A DNA stretch of 64,000 nucleotides from positions 2,232,001 to 2,296,000 of the forward strand of contig CP176050.1 in the NCBI GenBank assembly GCA_046199005.1, read 5' to 3'. The position numbers were made by a program, and so were the translations under genes. This DNA is from Ascidiimonas sp046199005 (GTDB lineage: Bacteria > Bacteroidota > Bacteroidia > Flavobacteriales > Flavobacteriaceae). The notes under the pieces were generated by a model. It saw nothing but the letters and a program-made list of their open reading frames with translations. It was not told the origin of the DNA and did no database searches. This document shows positions 16,151 to 24,589 of the stretch, in pieces; within the stretch, counting starts at the first letter, position 1; each line of letters begins with the position of its first letter.

Positions 16151-18169
16151 TTAGTTAATCTCAATAATTTGATTGGCTATTTTGTCCGAAGATTTAGAAT
16201 CTAAATTTATACCTTTTAATTGTAACTCTTCTTTAATTGCACTTTTATCAAATTCTAGTTTTTCCAACAAGTAGCTATGTTTTATTTCAAAAGCCCTGAA
16301 TAAATCGTCCCAAGTCATTGCAAAAATTTCATATTTACCTGCTTGATGAACCAAAAAGCGTTTTCCTTTATCCTTGAAGGCTTCATATTGCTTTTCAATA
16401 TAATCATCTACCTTGTTGCTTATTACATAAAATTTCCATCGCCTTGTCTGACTGTTAAATTGGTCTTCTTTCATTATAAAGTCCAAGTAATCGTCAATTT
16501 GTCTAAACTGTTCCTTGCCGATTGTAACAGAGGGTCTTTTTAACTCAACCATTATATTTTCTTCAATTTGATATTCAGAATCAACAGTGTCAGGAAGATT
16601 TCTCTTTCTGCACATGAAAATGTCTGGTCTTCTTTTCCAATCATAAGACTTTATTTTCTTTGTTTCTTTAATGCCATCAATAATGTATAAATAGTTTGCT
16701 AATAATTTTTGAAAATTATCATCCGCTGATGCTAAATGATACTGTTCTCCAAATAGCCAATAATTATCTTCTATTACTTTTTGAATATGATGACGCTCTG
16801 TTGTGAATTTTTTTAAATCAAAGACTAGGACTTTCAACAATTCTACAATTTTAAATCGATTTTCAATGAGCTTAATAGTTGTCAATATTTTTGAAAAACT
16901 ACTCTTCTTTAATACGTTAGTTAGGTCTTTTCTTTCTTCTTTAGTTAATTGAACAACACCTTCAATAATTTCTATAATATTTTCTCGCTCGTCTGTATCT
17001 AATAGCAAGTTTAGAAATCCTAAAAAAGTCTTTTCTTGTTCTGCTTTAAGGCCTTTAAACACCTTTGGTTGAACACAATAAATCTCCTTTACAACATTTA
17101 TTAAATCCTTTTTTCTTTCTAAATCATACTTATTATTTGCAAATCTTGGAAAGACACCTTTTGTCTGCATTTTTGATACAAATGCCTCTGCGGCATTACC
17201 TCTTATAAAGTCTTTTTGCTTTCTAAAAAGAAATTCATTTAAATCTTTTACTAAAGCTTTAAAAACTTTATTGTTTTTATTTTCACTAAAAAGATTATCC
17301 TCTTCAGAATGGTCATTGCTTAAATCGAATGAATTGAAGAAATCAGATTCAATAAAAACGCTATGATGAAAATCGATTGCATTATTATTATATGTAGTTA
17401 ACTTTTTAGCGACTTCTCTTCTTTCATTATTTAAAAAATAATAATAGTATTTATCACCAATACTATCTGCCCACCTTAAATATGTAACAGAAAAACTATA
17501 ATCAATTTTTTCACTGTCTGTAATAGTTAATTTCTTTTTATCATTTTCTGCTATTAGGTAATTATACTCTATTGGTTCCCCATTTATTTCTAGGGTAAAA
17601 TTTGAGTCTTTATTTAAAAAAATAAACCAACCAAATTCTTTCGCTAAAAAATCCTTGAATTCCTTGTTGTTAAAGGAATAAGCTGTTACTTCAAAAAGAT
17701 TTTCTAAAACTACATCAGTTCCAGTATTTTTAGCTTTTGATACTTTTTTATTGACATCTTCATACTCTTCTTTGTTGGACTTATTTATAATTATATCGTA
17801 CTCCAATAATTTATCACCCTTTTTATAAATTGTATGCCATGTTGCTTTACCTGCAAATGTTGCAAAAGAATATCGTCCTTTACCTTTTTTTCCTCTATTA
17901 TAAGAAGACCTTTGGAACGAATTCTTTTTTACAGAATCTAAAAAAGCGCCAAATGTTTGACTTAAATTCTCATAATCTATTCCTTCTCCATTATCAGAAA
18001 CGTTAAGTTTAGTTATATGGTCTAATTCATTTGACTTGAAAGATATATTTACTTTTGATGCTTTGGCATCAAATCCATTCCAAATTAATTCTGCTATGGC
18101 TTGTTTGTAATCTTTAGGAATACCAGCAGAATCGATACTACTGTTATTTATGCTAGTTCTGTTCTTCAT
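16151..18169 (-). CDS. GHKL ATPase fused to a Shedu/PD-(D/E)XK-like nuclease domain
   Basis: The 672-residue protein starts with a GHKL (histidine kinase/Hsp90/MORC-like) ATPase: N-box AELIWNGFDA with E27, N31 and D34, G1 box VSDNGEGI with D59, and a lid RGKKGKGR at about 92-99. A long helical middle follows. The C-terminal third resembles DUF4263/Shedu-type nucleases: EDNYWLFGEQYHLASADDNF, then RRPDIFM with D516, then MVELKRP with E542 and K544, then a Gln in EQFRQIDDYLDF, the D...ExK layout of PD-(D/E)XK enzymes. No membrane segment is seen. It probably senses or clamps nucleic acid with the ATPase and cuts with the nuclease; this is inferred from domain logic. It lies 127 bases downstream of the nucleotidyltransferase gene. 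Confidence 0.8.
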   Translation of the reverse strand: MKNRTSINNSSIDSAGIPKDYKQAIAELIWNGFDAKASKVNISFKSNELDHITKLNVSDNGEGIDYENLSQTFGAFLDSVKKNSFQRSSYNRGKKGKGRYSFATFAGKATWHTIYKKGDKLLEYDIIINKSNKEEYEDVNKKVSKAKNTGTDVVLENLFEVTAYSFNNKEFKDFLAKEFGWFIFLNKDSNFTLEINGEPIEYNYLIAENDKKKLTITDSEKIDYSFSVTYLRWADSIGDKYYYYFLNNERREVAKKLTTYNNNAIDFHHSVFIESDFFNSFDLSNDHSEEDNLFSENKNNKVFKALVKDLNEFLFRKQKDFIRGNAAEAFVSKMQTKGVFPRFANNKYDLERKKDLINVVKEIYCVQPKVFKGLKAEQEKTFLGFLNLLLDTDERENIIEIIEGVVQLTKEERKDLTNVLKKSSFSKILTTIKLIENRFKIVELLKVLVFDLKKFTTERHHIQKVIEDNYWLFGEQYHLASADDNFQKLLANYLYIIDGIKETKKIKSYDWKRRPDIFMCRKRNLPDTVDSEYQIEENIMVELKRPSVTIGKEQFRQIDDYLDFIMKEDQFNSQTRRWKFYVISNKVDDYIEKQYEAFKDKGKRFLVHQAGKYEIFAMTWDDLFRAFEIKHSYLLEKLEFDKSAIKEELQLKGINLDSKSSDKIANQIIEIN

Positions 18170-18296
18170 AGTACCATTTTTTAGTAGTTCTCCACAATTT
18201 TGATTTCTTCCTTACTTAAACTACTATATTAATTAAAATATTAAGCTCTACTCTCCTGTTATTTTAACCAAAATCTTAACAAGTTGTAAGTGAAAC

Positions 18297-19103
18297 TCAA
18301 CCAAAATCTATATTGAATTGACCAGGATTTTTTTGTTCTTCAATTCTATTCGCATGGACATATTTAATGAGCTTTGTTGTCTCCATCACGTCATCAATAG
18401 ATAAGACTTTTCCATATTTTTTATATTTATTTAAATAAAGATTCAATCTGTCTTTCAAATTGTAATTTTCTGAAACATTACTTATCATCTTTACTAAATA
18501 ACTCATACAATTAGGCGTTATATCAACACCATATACTTCATTGAGATAAATCGCACGGAGTATATTTGCTTCTACTGTTGGGTTTTTTGACTTATAAGAC
18601 TTACTCTTTTGTATTATATCTAATTGTCTTTTCTTTACAAAATCATTATAATGATTTGACCTAAAATTATTGGTATGTATATTTATTACCAACCCATCAT
18701 AATTATAGAAGCAACCATCAGATATATTATCTAAAATATAATCTTCATTTCTTTTCACAACAGAGTCTCGAAATGCCCAATTATTGTCAATACTCCAAAT
18801 ATCAACTTCAAACTTATCCAATTTTATTTTAACACCTTGCATTCTATTGATTGAGTAATTCAGTTTAGAACTCTTCAATAAATCTTCTAATTGGTTATGA
18901 GAAACTGAAGTAATCATATCCAAATCTCTGGATTTTTTATTGTTAATGGAATCTCGCACAAACCCACCAACAACATAAGCAGTTCCATAGACTAATAAAT
19001 TCATTATGAATTCATAAAAGTCTGGATGCTCTTTTAGGACTTCTTTAAACCTCGTTGCAAAAAGCTTTTTAAATAATATCTTATCTTCAATAAGATTTAA
19101 CAT
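18297..19103 (-). CDS. Pol beta-superfamily nucleotidyltransferase, poly(A) polymerase/CCA-enzyme head only
   Basis: The 268-residue protein contains YVVGGFVRDSINNKKSRDLD: the GG at 46-47, RD at 50-51 and the catalytic DxD at 60-62, followed by FEVDIW with the likely third carboxylate. This is the head domain of class II CCA-adding enzymes and poly(A) polymerases. The tRNA-binding tail and HD domain of the usual 400-residue enzyme are missing, so it is not the housekeeping CCA enzyme. The start codon overlaps the dGTPase stop by one base (TAATG), which indicates translational coupling. It may modify tRNA or another nucleic acid, or a nucleotide or protein; the target is unknown. Confidence 0.8.
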   Translation of the reverse strand: MLNLIEDKILFKKLFATRFKEVLKEHPDFYEFIMNLLVYGTAYVVGGFVRDSINNKKSRDLDMITSVSHNQLEDLLKSSKLNYSINRMQGVKIKLDKFEVDIWSIDNNWAFRDSVVKRNEDYILDNISDGCFYNYDGLVINIHTNNFRSNHYNDFVKKRQLDIIQKSKSYKSKNPTVEANILRAIYLNEVYGVDITPNCMSYLVKMISNVSENYNLKDRLNLYLNKYKKYGKVLSIDDVMETTKLIKYVHANRIEEQKNPGQFNIDFG

Positions 19104-20464
19104 TACAATCTTATTCCCTTTAATTTTCTATATAAATTTAGCGCATATGTATCAGTCATACCACTTATAAAGTCTACAACTAGCTGCATTTTATTATATA
19201 CTTCATTATCATGGCGATTATAGTTTTCATAAATATATCTATAACTAGAGGATATATTTTTATAAAGCCTTGCCTCTTTAGTATTGCCACCACTTTTAAA
19301 TTCTTCTGATTTCGTTGCTGGAATAAAAATATCTAGCAAACCATAAATAATTTCCCATCCTGCTAACTCCGTTTGCATGATTTTCTTGTTATCAAACACT
19401 ATCCTTTGGAGCTCTTCGAATGACTCGCGAATATCTGAACCTCTTGACCTATCAATTAATTCATGTTCAAAAGTTCCCGTCATTATTTTTTTATAGTTTT
19501 TTTTAAAACAGTCAACAACACCCTCAATCATCTTCCCTTGAGTTTTAACTCTAAATTGCTGAACAGTAAGAGAAAGTTTATCTGATAATTTATTGTCATT
19601 ATTTTTGTGATACACATCTAATTCCTCTAATAAATCCTTATTAGCCTTCAGGTTTTTTTCAAATACATTTCGTAAGGTTTCATAATTTAATATGCCTAGT
19701 TTTACTCCATCTTCAATATCCGCAGCACAATAGGCAATATCATCTGCTGCTTCCATTAAATATACAATAGGATGTCTACGATTATTCAAACCCAATTTTT
19801 CATTAATTATTTGATAATCTTCCTCCTCTGAAGCAAAATAACCGTATTTTTTTTGCCTAATTTCTTTTGCTTTCTTTTTTTTGTTTCCTTCAATTGAATT
19901 TGAGGGGTATTTAATTATACTTGCCAGGGTAGGAAAAGTTAAATTAAAGCTATGCTCATCTTTGAAGAAATGTAGTCTTCTTAATATTCTAAAAGTTTGA
20001 ACATTACCATCAAAGTTCAAAAAATCTGCTTTCTCTTTGTCACTTAAATCAACCTCATTATTATCAAAATAATCTTTAAAATAATTTTGTATCGCTGACT
20101 CACCGAAATGACCAAAAGGCGGATTTCCTAAGTCATGGACAAGTCCAGAACACCTTAGAAGAGAACTAATCTGACCGCGATGTGATTCTGGCAATTCTTT
20201 TTTCTCATCAATCACATATTTTTCTATGCTTTTTCCTATTGAACCTCCTATGTAAGAAACCTCTAGTGAATGAGTTAGTCTAGTTCTAATATAATCACTA
20301 CTCTCAAGTGGAAAAACTTGTGTTTTATCTTGTAAACGTCTAATGGGAGAACTAGATATTAACCTTCCATAATCTTTTTCGAATGGGTCTCTGCCATCAA
20401 TTGAAATAGTTGCTGTACGATTTCTAAAAGTAACATCCTGTAAAAGTTTTTCCCACTTAGTCAT
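19103..20464 (-). CDS. dGTPase-like HD-domain triphosphohydrolase
   Basis: The 453-residue protein has the dGTP triphosphohydrolase pattern: GRDPFEKDYGRLISSSPIRR near the N-terminus, TRLTHSLEVS with H65, LVHDLGNPPFGHFGE with the HD pair at 110-111, and a later EAADDIAYCAADIEDG that supplies the fourth metal ligand. Family members convert dGTP (and other dNTPs) to the nucleoside and tripolyphosphate; some protect against phage by draining dNTPs. It is the first gene of the operon with the nucleotidyltransferase and GHKL-nuclease genes. The region is visibly more AT-rich than its flanks, which suggests transfer. A housekeeping role is possible but the company argues for defence. Confidence 0.88.
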   Translation of the reverse strand: MTKWEKLLQDVTFRNRTATISIDGRDPFEKDYGRLISSSPIRRLQDKTQVFPLESSDYIRTRLTHSLEVSYIGGSIGKSIEKYVIDEKKELPESHRGQISSLLRCSGLVHDLGNPPFGHFGESAIQNYFKDYFDNNEVDLSDKEKADFLNFDGNVQTFRILRRLHFFKDEHSFNLTFPTLASIIKYPSNSIEGNKKKKAKEIRQKKYGYFASEEEDYQIINEKLGLNNRRHPIVYLMEAADDIAYCAADIEDGVKLGILNYETLRNVFEKNLKANKDLLEELDVYHKNNDNKLSDKLSLTVQQFRVKTQGKMIEGVVDCFKKNYKKIMTGTFEHELIDRSRGSDIRESFEELQRIVFDNKKIMQTELAGWEIIYGLLDIFIPATKSEEFKSGGNTKEARLYKNISSSYRYIYENYNRHDNEVYNKMQLVVDFISGMTDTYALNLYRKLKGIRL

Positions 20465-20789
20465 AAAAATATAATTTGTATTGTAAATGTTAAATATAGA
20501 TTAAAAATTGTAGTCTAACGGGAAATATTGGCATAGATTTCTCATTCCATACACATTCACACTTCACTCCTATGGTCGCTTCGGGCAAAGCGTATTCCAT
20601 TACATTTTAAAAGAAGCTTTTAGAAAGAAAAAAATAAAGAAAATGATGTATTACATCTTAGCTTTTTACCAAAGCTAAGTTACCCTTAGATAAAACTCAG
20701 GGCAGGCATCACACAAGCAACTTTTAATACAATTATTTATAATTTAATCCCGATAAGTATTCAGTAATTTCTGAGCATCCCTATTCCTT
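20465..20789. other. Gene-free stretch with direct repeat copy D1
   Basis: This 325-base stretch holds the operon promoter at its left end and, at about 20559-20700, a diverged direct repeat of 21538-21627. Shared words in order are (A/C)CTTCACTCCTA or close, TTTACCAAAGC, AAGT-AC-CTT and AAAACTCAG. The two copies bracket the parDE pair. Confidence 0.35.
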
Positions 20790-21080
20790 TTAGAGGTTCT
20801 GCTCATAGTTCATGCGGTGACTTAAAACTCTAAGAATAAAAATTCCGCTTGTAGTTTGCAAATAGAATATCGTATGAGCCTTATAAGAGAATCTTTTCAA
20901 ATCTTCAATAAATTCTGAGGCATCACGACCCAAATTCACATTTTTGGCAAGTACTTCAAATGCTTTATGCATATTATAAAAATAGTTTTGTGCTTGAGTC
21001 AGTCCGAATTTGTATATCCCAAACTCGTACATTTCAGCCAAATCGATTTCGGCTTTGCTGGATAGCTTATAAAAGCCCAT
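20790..21080 (-). CDS. parE: ParE-type toxin (RelE/ParE superfamily)
   Basis: The 96-residue protein has the ParE layout: YKLSSKAEIDLAEMYEFGI, YNMHKAFEVLAKNVNLGRD, FSYKAHTIFYL and a C-terminal IFILRVLSHRMNYEQNL. ParE toxins poison DNA gyrase; the RelE/ParE fold also includes mRNA interferases. It overlaps the 3' end of the antitoxin gene by 14 bases, the usual antitoxin-first order. Confidence 0.88.
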   Translation of the reverse strand: MGFYKLSSKAEIDLAEMYEFGIYKFGLTQAQNYFYNMHKAFEVLAKNVNLGRDASEFIEDLKRFSYKAHTIFYLQTTSGIFILRVLSHRMNYEQNL

Positions 21081-21324
21081 CTTTCCGCATACGTGCTTCC
21101 ACTTCTTTCATAATATCGGGTAACGATTTCGAACTAACACCACTTTCAAGCCCTTCAACTAGTTTCGCTTTAAGAGAAAGAAACTTGGTTTTGTTGGCCT
21201 GATCCTGACGTACAAGATTTCTGAGGTACTCACTATCGTTTGTGAATTCCCCAGCTTCGATTTGGGCTTTTATCCATTTATCCTGTTGTTCGGTAAAGGT
21301 TACCGTTTTACGAACTGTTGCCAT
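21067..21324 (-). CDS. parD: ParD-type antitoxin
   Basis: The 85-residue protein begins MATVRKTVTFTEQQDKWIKA and continues with GEFTNDSEYLRNLVRQDQ, the ribbon-helix-helix DNA-binding module of ParD antitoxins. The C-terminal half (LVEGLESGVSSKSLPDIMKE) wraps the toxin. It probably represses its own promoter, which lies just upstream (21325 onward). Confidence 0.88.
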   Translation of the reverse strand: MATVRKTVTFTEQQDKWIKAQIEAGEFTNDSEYLRNLVRQDQANKTKFLSLKAKLVEGLESGVSSKSLPDIMKEVEARMRKDGLL

Positions 21325-21723
21325 AGCGCATATGTTTAAATCATCATACTATTGGTGCAATATAGCGAATATTGAATTATATGCCAAGGATATGGGCTCT
21401 TTTTTAAGATTCCTATTCCACCCACATTTTAGCCACTACTCCACCCTAGATGATTTAGAGTTTTCCACTAACACCACAAAGAACTTTTAAATACTAAATT
21501 TTATTAAGAAACTATGGAAAAAATTAAAAGCCAGCGCACCACCTCACTCCTACTTCAAAAAGTCTGCCAGACCTGCCCTTTTTATGCCGTTTACCAAAGC
21601 AAAGTGACTCTTCGATTAAAAACTCAGATCATGCACCCTCTATATATAATAGAGAACAAATACATAGTTATGTTAAATTTAGAAAAGAATTGTAAGACGA
21701 CCTTAAAACCAAAAAAACAGAAA
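21325..21723. other. Gene-free stretch with direct repeat copy D2
   Basis: No credible gene. 21538-21627 is the second copy of the repeat that also lies at about 20559-20700, so parDE is bracketed by repeats. The left end must carry the parDE promoter. Confidence 0.35.
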
Positions 21724-21747
21724 TAAAAAAGCGAACCGAAGTTCGCT
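21724..21747 (-). terminator. Intrinsic terminator of the GG-leader peptide gene
   Basis: AGCGAAC (21730-21736) pairs with GTTCGCT (21741-21747); on the minus strand a run of six Ts follows. Confidence 0.8.
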
Positions 21748-21771
21748 AGATTATGATTTACTTACCTAAGA

Positions 21772-21951
21772 TCAATCTTCGGAAACACATTCTACAGTGG
21801 GATCGCAATAAACAATTTCTCCCCCACGCTCCATACAGTCAATTAAGTCGCTCCAACTGTATATGAAACAAGCATAAACTCCACCTCCAGTAATAGACCT
21901 TTGTTGATCTTTGCTTAAAGCATGACCAAGATTACGAACACTTTTCAACAT
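21772..21951 (-). CDS. GG-leader bacteriocin/RiPP-like peptide
   Basis: This 59-residue ORF begins MLKSVRNLGHALSKDQQRSI and the leader ends TGGG. The leader form MLKSxxNLxxxxxLSKxxQxxIxGG is the one carried by Flavobacteriaceae 'bacteriocin' or GG-motif peptides that are exported by C39-peptidase ABC transporters. The core has four cysteines and is acidic. It has its own terminator. No transporter or modifying enzyme is nearby. The ORF is short, but the leader makes it credible. Confidence 0.65.
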   Translation of the reverse strand: MLKSVRNLGHALSKDQQRSITGGGVYACFIYSWSDLIDCMERGGEIVYCDPTVECVSED

Positions 21952-22073
21952 AGCTTTTAATTTTTAAGTTTATCTAATTTAAGGTAAATTATACGTACAC
22001 ATACATAATATTCTGTTAAATAGGTAAGTAAATAACTATATTTTATACTAAATACTGCCCTCGCTTTTAGCAA

Positions 22074-23729
22074 CTACCGCTCCTCTATCTCCACCAACAT
22101 CTCTTTTGCAGCTTTACCAATCTTTCCGCCATTGTCTAAGGAAATCGCCTTTTGAAGTACTTCCCTTGCCTTAGCAGTATCCCCCAGTATGGTATAGGCT
22201 TCTCCCAGATTTTTATAGGTTAAGGCCGAATTCGGGAAGAGCTGTGAAATCATAGAAAATACCTGAATGGAAGCATGCACCTGTGGGATGCGTCCGCTTT
22301 GCAATAAAAGGTTTCCCTTTTTATTTAATTCAATTTCGAAATCACAAAAGGCATATTGCGGATCCTGGATCATTTTAGGAAGTTCTTCTGCTAGTTTTTG
22401 TGTTTGCCCCGAGGTGTACAAATCGGTTACATACTGCATGGGATTGGGTTTAAAATCCTTATTAGAAAAGGTCAGGGCCGCTTCTAACACCGGATCTTGA
22501 TTACTCTCATAAGCTTCAAAACTCATGGTCACGGGAATGCTGGGTGCTTTCCAGTCGGCATTTTCCAACGCGGGCTTATCTTGCCACCATAAATACGACA
22601 AAGAAACGTCAATACCGCTATTGGGTAGTTTTACCGGACGGTTATCTCCCCAAAAGTTAATATTCTCGGCGGTGGGTTCCCCTACGAAAATGGCATTCGT
22701 ATAATTATCGAGTTCGTTAACGAGGTTTTGACAAGCAGAATAGGTTCGTTTTCCAATGATCACAAATAATTTTCCGGTTTGATTGATCTTCTTGGTTTCT
22801 ATAAGTCCGGTGATGATCGGCTTATTCAAATAGTTATTTCCGCCTCCATTCAAGCGGAGATCAATGATTAATTTCTCTACTTCTTTTTGCTCGACAGCTT
22901 CGAAAACACGGGCGTAAAAATCTTTCACACTTTCTGCTGCATCATTCCCGATGGCACTATGCCTTACGTACATCGCTTTCTCTTTTTCGAGGTATTCGGA
23001 AACATACATCTTATCAAGATCTTTTAAATACAAAGGGGTGGACGAGGTGTCTCTTGCCTCCAGCCAGTTTTCGTGCTGAAACACATAGCCGTAATGTGTG
23101 GGAACATTCACGCCGTCTTCCATCACGGTAAACGTCTCTGTGAATACATCGCCATTTTTTTCTAAGGTAAGGGTAATGGTGTTTTGCAGCGTTTTGGTGA
23201 TGCCTTGAGCGTGTAAAACGGCAGGATATCCCAGGTAATTAATTCCGTATGCCTTAAAGAACTGAGAATTTTCAGCATTCACCATAGGAGCTATTTTTTC
23301 TAATGCTTCTTCTATGGTCATTCCATTGATCTTTAAAACCTTAGCGCCTACTGCTTTTTGATAGTTTTTGGAAACTCCCTGAAGATAGATCTCATTCTCA
23401 AACTCAAATAAATTAAACGGAAAGGAACGAAAGCCAATGTTTTTCTGACCGAAATATACGCCGGTATGTCCGTATTTAAAGGAAGCGATCAATCGGGTGA
23501 AGCCTACTTTAATCTCATGAGGTTCCAGCTTTGGGATCTCATTATAAAGTGCCTCCACCTGAGCATCAAAATCTTGTTTGGTGGTTTTTACAAAAAGAAA
23601 AGAATAGTCGTTATGGATGGTGTTTTGAATAAAACGAAGGTCCTCCTGCCATTGCGCTGTGCTTATGGTTTGTTGCGCGGTTAATTGAAGAAAGAAGAAC
23701 AGGGTAAGAATATGAATTGCTTTTTTCAT
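22074..23729 (-). CDS. Secreted S41-family peptidase with C-terminal TPR
   Basis: The 551-residue protein has a signal peptide (1-19, ending LQLTAQ). The S41 (C-terminal processing protease-like) domain has DLRLNGGGNNYLNKPII and then KRTYSACQNLVNEL, with the likely nucleophile S331, followed by FVGEPTAENINFWG. PDZ-like sequence is present near 110-130 (VLKINGMTIEEAL). The last 60 residues form TPR-like helices (LTYKNLGEAYTILGDTAKAR). It acts in the periplasm or outer surface; substrate unknown. The two-component genes lie upstream on the same strand, 104 bases away. Confidence 0.88.
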   Translation of the reverse strand: MKKAIHILTLFFFLQLTAQQTISTAQWQEDLRFIQNTIHNDYSFLFVKTTKQDFDAQVEALYNEIPKLEPHEIKVGFTRLIASFKYGHTGVYFGQKNIGFRSFPFNLFEFENEIYLQGVSKNYQKAVGAKVLKINGMTIEEALEKIAPMVNAENSQFFKAYGINYLGYPAVLHAQGITKTLQNTITLTLEKNGDVFTETFTVMEDGVNVPTHYGYVFQHENWLEARDTSSTPLYLKDLDKMYVSEYLEKEKAMYVRHSAIGNDAAESVKDFYARVFEAVEQKEVEKLIIDLRLNGGGNNYLNKPIITGLIETKKINQTGKLFVIIGKRTYSACQNLVNELDNYTNAIFVGEPTAENINFWGDNRPVKLPNSGIDVSLSYLWWQDKPALENADWKAPSIPVTMSFEAYESNQDPVLEAALTFSNKDFKPNPMQYVTDLYTSGQTQKLAEELPKMIQDPQYAFCDFEIELNKKGNLLLQSGRIPQVHASIQVFSMISQLFPNSALTYKNLGEAYTILGDTAKAREVLQKAISLDNGGKIGKAAKEMLVEIEER

Positions 23730-23833
23730 GATGTTGTTTTTTGGTTACATCACAAATATGCCTCTAATATACCCTGTACAGGAGTGAATTATGCTGAAAT
23801 GTAGTAATCAGTACTTGAAACGTCGCCCAAGCC

Positions 23834-24589
23834 TTAACGGTTCAGCCAGTCTTTAAAATCACTGGTTTTTTTTCTGCTCACGATGAATTCCTGATCTCGC
23901 GGATTTGACAATGACAATTTTACACGATGGTTGAAATAAGGTGCTATTTTTTCAATCGCAAATTTGGAAATGATCTGACCTCTGTTGATTCGGTAAAATT
24001 TAGTGTGATCTAGTGAATCAAATAATTGATCGATAGTCTCATCTATGATGTAGCGTTTGTGCTGAGTAACCCCGAAGGTAATGCTGTCCTGCGAGTACAC
24101 ATACAAAAGTTCTGATACTCTTATTTGCACAAAACCACTCCCCTCTTTTACCAGGATGCCTGAACGCTGTTGTGGAGTCTGCATACTATTGAGAAGTTCA
24201 TTTAAAATCGTAGGTGCTAAGCGATGGGATAGATCTTGCGAATTTGAAAATTTGGTGAGTGCAGCATCCAACTCATTTTGTTTGACAGGCTTTAGTAAAT
24301 AGTCGATGCTATTGACTTTAAATGCCTGAATGGCGTATTGATCGAAGGCGGTGGTGAAAATAATAGGGGCGGTTACTTCTGTTTTCTGAAAAATTTCAAA
24401 ACTTAGGCCGTCTGCCAGTTGAATGTCCATAAAAACCAAATCAGGATTCCGATTTTGTTGAAACCAGGAAACCGTTTCTTCTACAGAATCGATAATGGTA
24501 AGTATTTCAAAATCAAAACTACTTTTATTCAATAGGTTTTGTAACTGATTAGCAGCACGGGGTTCATCTTCAACAATGAGTATTTTCAT
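23834..24589 (-). CDS. LytTR-family response regulator
   Basis: Residues 1-120 are a receiver domain with VEDEP at 6-10, phosphoacceptor D55 (LVFMDIQLADG) and Lys in YLLKPVK. Residues about 140-251 are a LytTR DNA-binding domain (VKEGSGFVQIRVSELLYVYS, YRINRGQIISKFAIEKI). Its start overlaps the kinase stop by four bases (ATGA), so the two are translated together. Target genes are not evident; the adjacent S41 protease is a candidate. Confidence 0.92.
   Translation of the reverse strand: MKILIVEDEPRAANQLQNLLNKSSFDFEILTIIDSVEETVSWFQQNRNPDLVFMDIQLADGLSFEIFQKTEVTAPIIFTTAFDQYAIQAFKVNSIDYLLKPVKQNELDAALTKFSNSQDLSHRLAPTILNELLNSMQTPQQRSGILVKEGSGFVQIRVSELLYVYSQDSITFGVTQHKRYIIDETIDQLFDSLDHTKFYRINRGQIISKFAIEKIAPYFNHRVKLSLSNPRDQEFIVSRKKTSDFKDWLNR

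Noticed and set aside
18297..19103. Housekeeping CCA-adding enzyme.
   Set aside because: Only the head domain is present in 268 residues, and it sits in an AT-rich accessory operon.
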